A stretch of 64,000 nucleotides of DNA. Source: UBA961 sp041191145 (GTDB taxonomy: Bacteria > Bacteroidota > Ignavibacteria > Kapaibacteriales > UBA961). The notes under the pieces are model-generated. The model ran no database searches. It was not told the origin of the DNA and was given only the letters and a program-made list of their open reading frames with translations. This document shows, one piece after another, positions 62,501-64,000 of this stretch (its first letter is position 1; each line of letters starts with the position of its first letter). The position numbers and the translations under genes are program-made. The DNA lies in the NCBI GenBank assembly GCA_041191145.1, contig JBEEPK010000002.1, positions 1-64,000 of the forward strand, in the 5' to 3' direction.

Positions 62501-64000
62501 GATTGATTGTTCTTCCTTCTTTGCATGAATAAACCAATCGCAATGCCAATGATTGTGATGCCAAAACCTGCATAACTGATGGTTCTTCCTGTTTCATAGG
62601 AATTAGAAATGAAATGCAATTCCAATGTATGCTTTCCTGCAGGAATCTCAATCCCTCTTAATGACCAGTTCACTCGGTTTATGTCTACCGATGATCCATC
62701 CAATGTTGCTTTCCATGAAGGAAACCAAATTTCACTGAGACAAAGGATTCCGGGTTGACTTGTTTCTATGGAGTATACTTGATGATTCGGCTCATATGTC
62801 AATGTTTTTACAATATGCTTTACTGAATCAGGCATCTGTCCTGACAATGAAATTGATGGCTTTTTCTCAAGATACGCCGTATGACGCATGTCTGATCCGG
62901 CCTTCATTATGGCTCTTTTCAATGAAGAATCATCTGAGAAGACTTTTGCATTATATACCATTCTTGCGTGACCATAAGCGCTTTCTCGTTTTCTGAAATA
63001 CAATGAACCTGATGTGGAATCAAGCGAGAGAGCATAGCGTATGTTTAATACATCAAATCTATCTTCTTCAGATTGGAGTGGAGGATTTCTTCTTGCAAGC
63101 AAAATGGGATTATATCCCTCATAGAGCATAATGCCGGAGGCCATGCCCCCATTCCTTTGAAATGCCATGCCATATTGATTTCTCATTGACACACGAAAAA
63201 TGGAATTTGGAGGATTGATGGCGAGTTGGGATTTCAACTCATTTGAAAGTACATACATACTTTCAGGATTCTCTTTTGATCCATGAAATCCTTTGAATTG
63301 CATGCTAAGATCAATGAACAACAAAGAGGAAATCGCAAGGCCCGCTATCATTGGATTGACCTTCCCATTGCCTCGAAGATAGATAAGACCAATACCAATG
63401 ATCGCAATCACAAGAATGATTCCCGCTTGGCTAGAAACATATGAACTTAGTGGTTCATGTACGGATGCAAAAGATTGCAGAATTCCCAGTACTCCAAGAA
63501 TGAGTAGAGTCAATGGTATGCCAATAAGAATATATGTGCGTGTTCTCAGTGTGGAGTCTTTGAAAAGGGAGGGGAGAGCATCAAATGTCAAGCCGGCCAA
63601 TAATGGAAATCCAAATGCGGCATAAAACATCATCCTTCCTGGATTTCTGAATTGACCGAATATTGGAATATTCGAAAGCAAACCATGTAAAAATCCATTA
63701 TTTCCGATACCATAAAGAAATGCAAATATCCATAGATATTGACATGTCAATATGATGGGTGTTCTTGGTAAAACGAGAAAGGATAATACTCCCAATATCA
63801 CCGCAAGAATTCCGAAATAAAATGCTGTATCCCAATACCAATGTGTTTGAACGGGTTGATTATTCGCATCCAACATCATGAATTGAGCATCTGAATCTTT
63901 GGGTCCCGGATTTCCAATGATCTTTCCATGAAGTGAAGGAAGAATCATATGAAACAATTGTGAAATCTGCATGGAGCCATCCGTGGTCTTTTCATAAGTG
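62497..64000 (-). CDS. YfhO-like multi-pass membrane protein (N-terminus cut by window edge)
   Basis: About 500 visible residues. The open frame continues past the first in-window ATG (63972) to the window edge, reading TYEKTTDGSM, so the true N-terminus lies outside. Several membrane helices (e.g. FLVLPRTPIILTCQYLWIFAFLYG split near the visible start), a soluble C-terminal beta domain with SLSGQMPDSVKHIV, SWKATLDGSSVDINRVN and GIEIPAGKHTLELHF, and a last membrane helix. This matches the YfhO family, linked to glycosylation or lipid-linked sugar transfer. Exact role unknown. Confidence 0.85.
   Translation of the reverse strand, partial: TYEKTTDGSMQISQLFHMILPSLHGKIIGNPGPKDSDAQFMMLDANNQPVQTHWYWDTAFYFGILAVILGVLSFLVLPRTPIILTCQYLWIFAFLYGIGNNGFLHGLLSNIPIFGQFRNPGRMMFYAAFGFPLLAGLTFDALPSLFKDSTLRTRTYILIGIPLTLLILGVLGILQSFASVHEPLSSYVSSQAGIILVIAIIGIGLIYLRGNGKVNPMIAGLAISSLLFIDLSMQFKGFHGSKENPESMYVLSNELKSQLAINPPNSIFRVSMRNQYGMAFQRNGGMASGIMLYEGYNPILLARRNPPLQSEEDRFDVLNIRYALSLDSTSGSLYFRKRESAYGHARMVYNAKVFSDDSSLKRAIMKAGSDMRHTAYLEKKPSISLSGQMPDSVKHIVKTLTYEPNHQVYSIETSQPGILCLSEIWFPSWKATLDGSSVDINRVNWSLRGIEIPAGKHTLELHFISNSYETGRTISYAGFGITIIGIAIGLFMQRRKNNQS

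Noticed and set aside
1..64000. tRNA, rRNA, insertion sequence, integrase or prophage
   Set aside because: I looked through the gaps and found no cloverleaf-like stretch, transposase motif or integrase. The tail-fiber-like gene stands alone with no other phage genes.

Overview
The window is a dense, A+T-rich bacterial chromosome segment with short intergenic gaps (none over about 300 bases), many ATGA-type gene overlaps, and no rRNA, tRNA, insertion sequence, phage integrase or CRISPR array that I could find. Several signs point to the Bacteroidota/FCB group. Upstream regions carry the Bacteroidota-type -7 element TAnnTTTG, in one case (greA) with the matching -33 TTTG at exactly 19 bp. There is a PorE-like beta-propeller/CRD/OmpA protein, a secreted endonuclease I with a sorting-domain-like C-terminus, choice-of-anchor V proteins, a bifunctional RibBA, and a TGT without the usual zinc ligands. 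Clear Shine-Dalgarno-like sequences before many genes are less typical of classical Bacteroidetes, so an early-branching lineage (Kapabacteria- or Ignavibacteria-like) is my best guess. That placement is inference, not proof.

Layout. 1-4.7 kb (minus): a truncated NRAMP-related metal transporter and a large secreted repeat protein with a YadA-head-like centre. 5.0-8.6 kb (plus): amino-acid permease, PQQ-propeller lipoprotein and esterase, chained by ATGA overlaps. 8.6-15.5 kb (minus): murD, an M24 peptidase, a GT9 glycosyltransferase, an M28 peptidase and two uncharacterised exported proteins. 15.7-17.0 kb (minus): M20 dipeptidase. 17.2-26.2 kb (plus): a TetR-controlled RND efflux operon (tetR-tolC-MFP-RND) that continues through a 58-residue membrane protein into a PorE-like envelope protein. 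A perfect 10-bp inverted repeat before tetR is a likely operator.

26.2-31.2 kb (plus): tgt-yajC-ribBA, then greA with a promoter-plus-terminator leader, then an ECF sigma/anti-sigma/Spy-like cassette. 31.2-35.2 kb (minus): two uncharacterised exported proteins and a YfbK-type VWA protein. 35.3-46.5 kb (minus): the rimP-nusA-infB-rbfA-truB-ribF translation cluster, continuing by overlaps into a LipM/LplA-like protein, endonuclease I and rsmI. The RsmI here carries 23 tandem copies of a charged decapeptide.

46.6-64 kb is mixed: a TonB receptor, adk, an SRPBCC protein, tpiA, an orphan paaC, two choice-of-anchor V paralogues, a MerR regulator, a WD40 protein coupled to a CRD/OmpA protein, a Tat-exported FAD oxidoreductase, dprA, fni, a LolA-like protein, an MFS transporter, a J-domain coiled-coil protein, a lipoprotein and a truncated YfhO-like membrane protein.

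The observations most worth following are the RsmI repeat tail, the greA leader attenuator, the 58-residue protein bridging the efflux operon to the PorE-like gene, the zinc-less TGT, the altered NRAMP metal site, and the contrast between a fused and a split propeller/CRD/OmpA architecture in one window.
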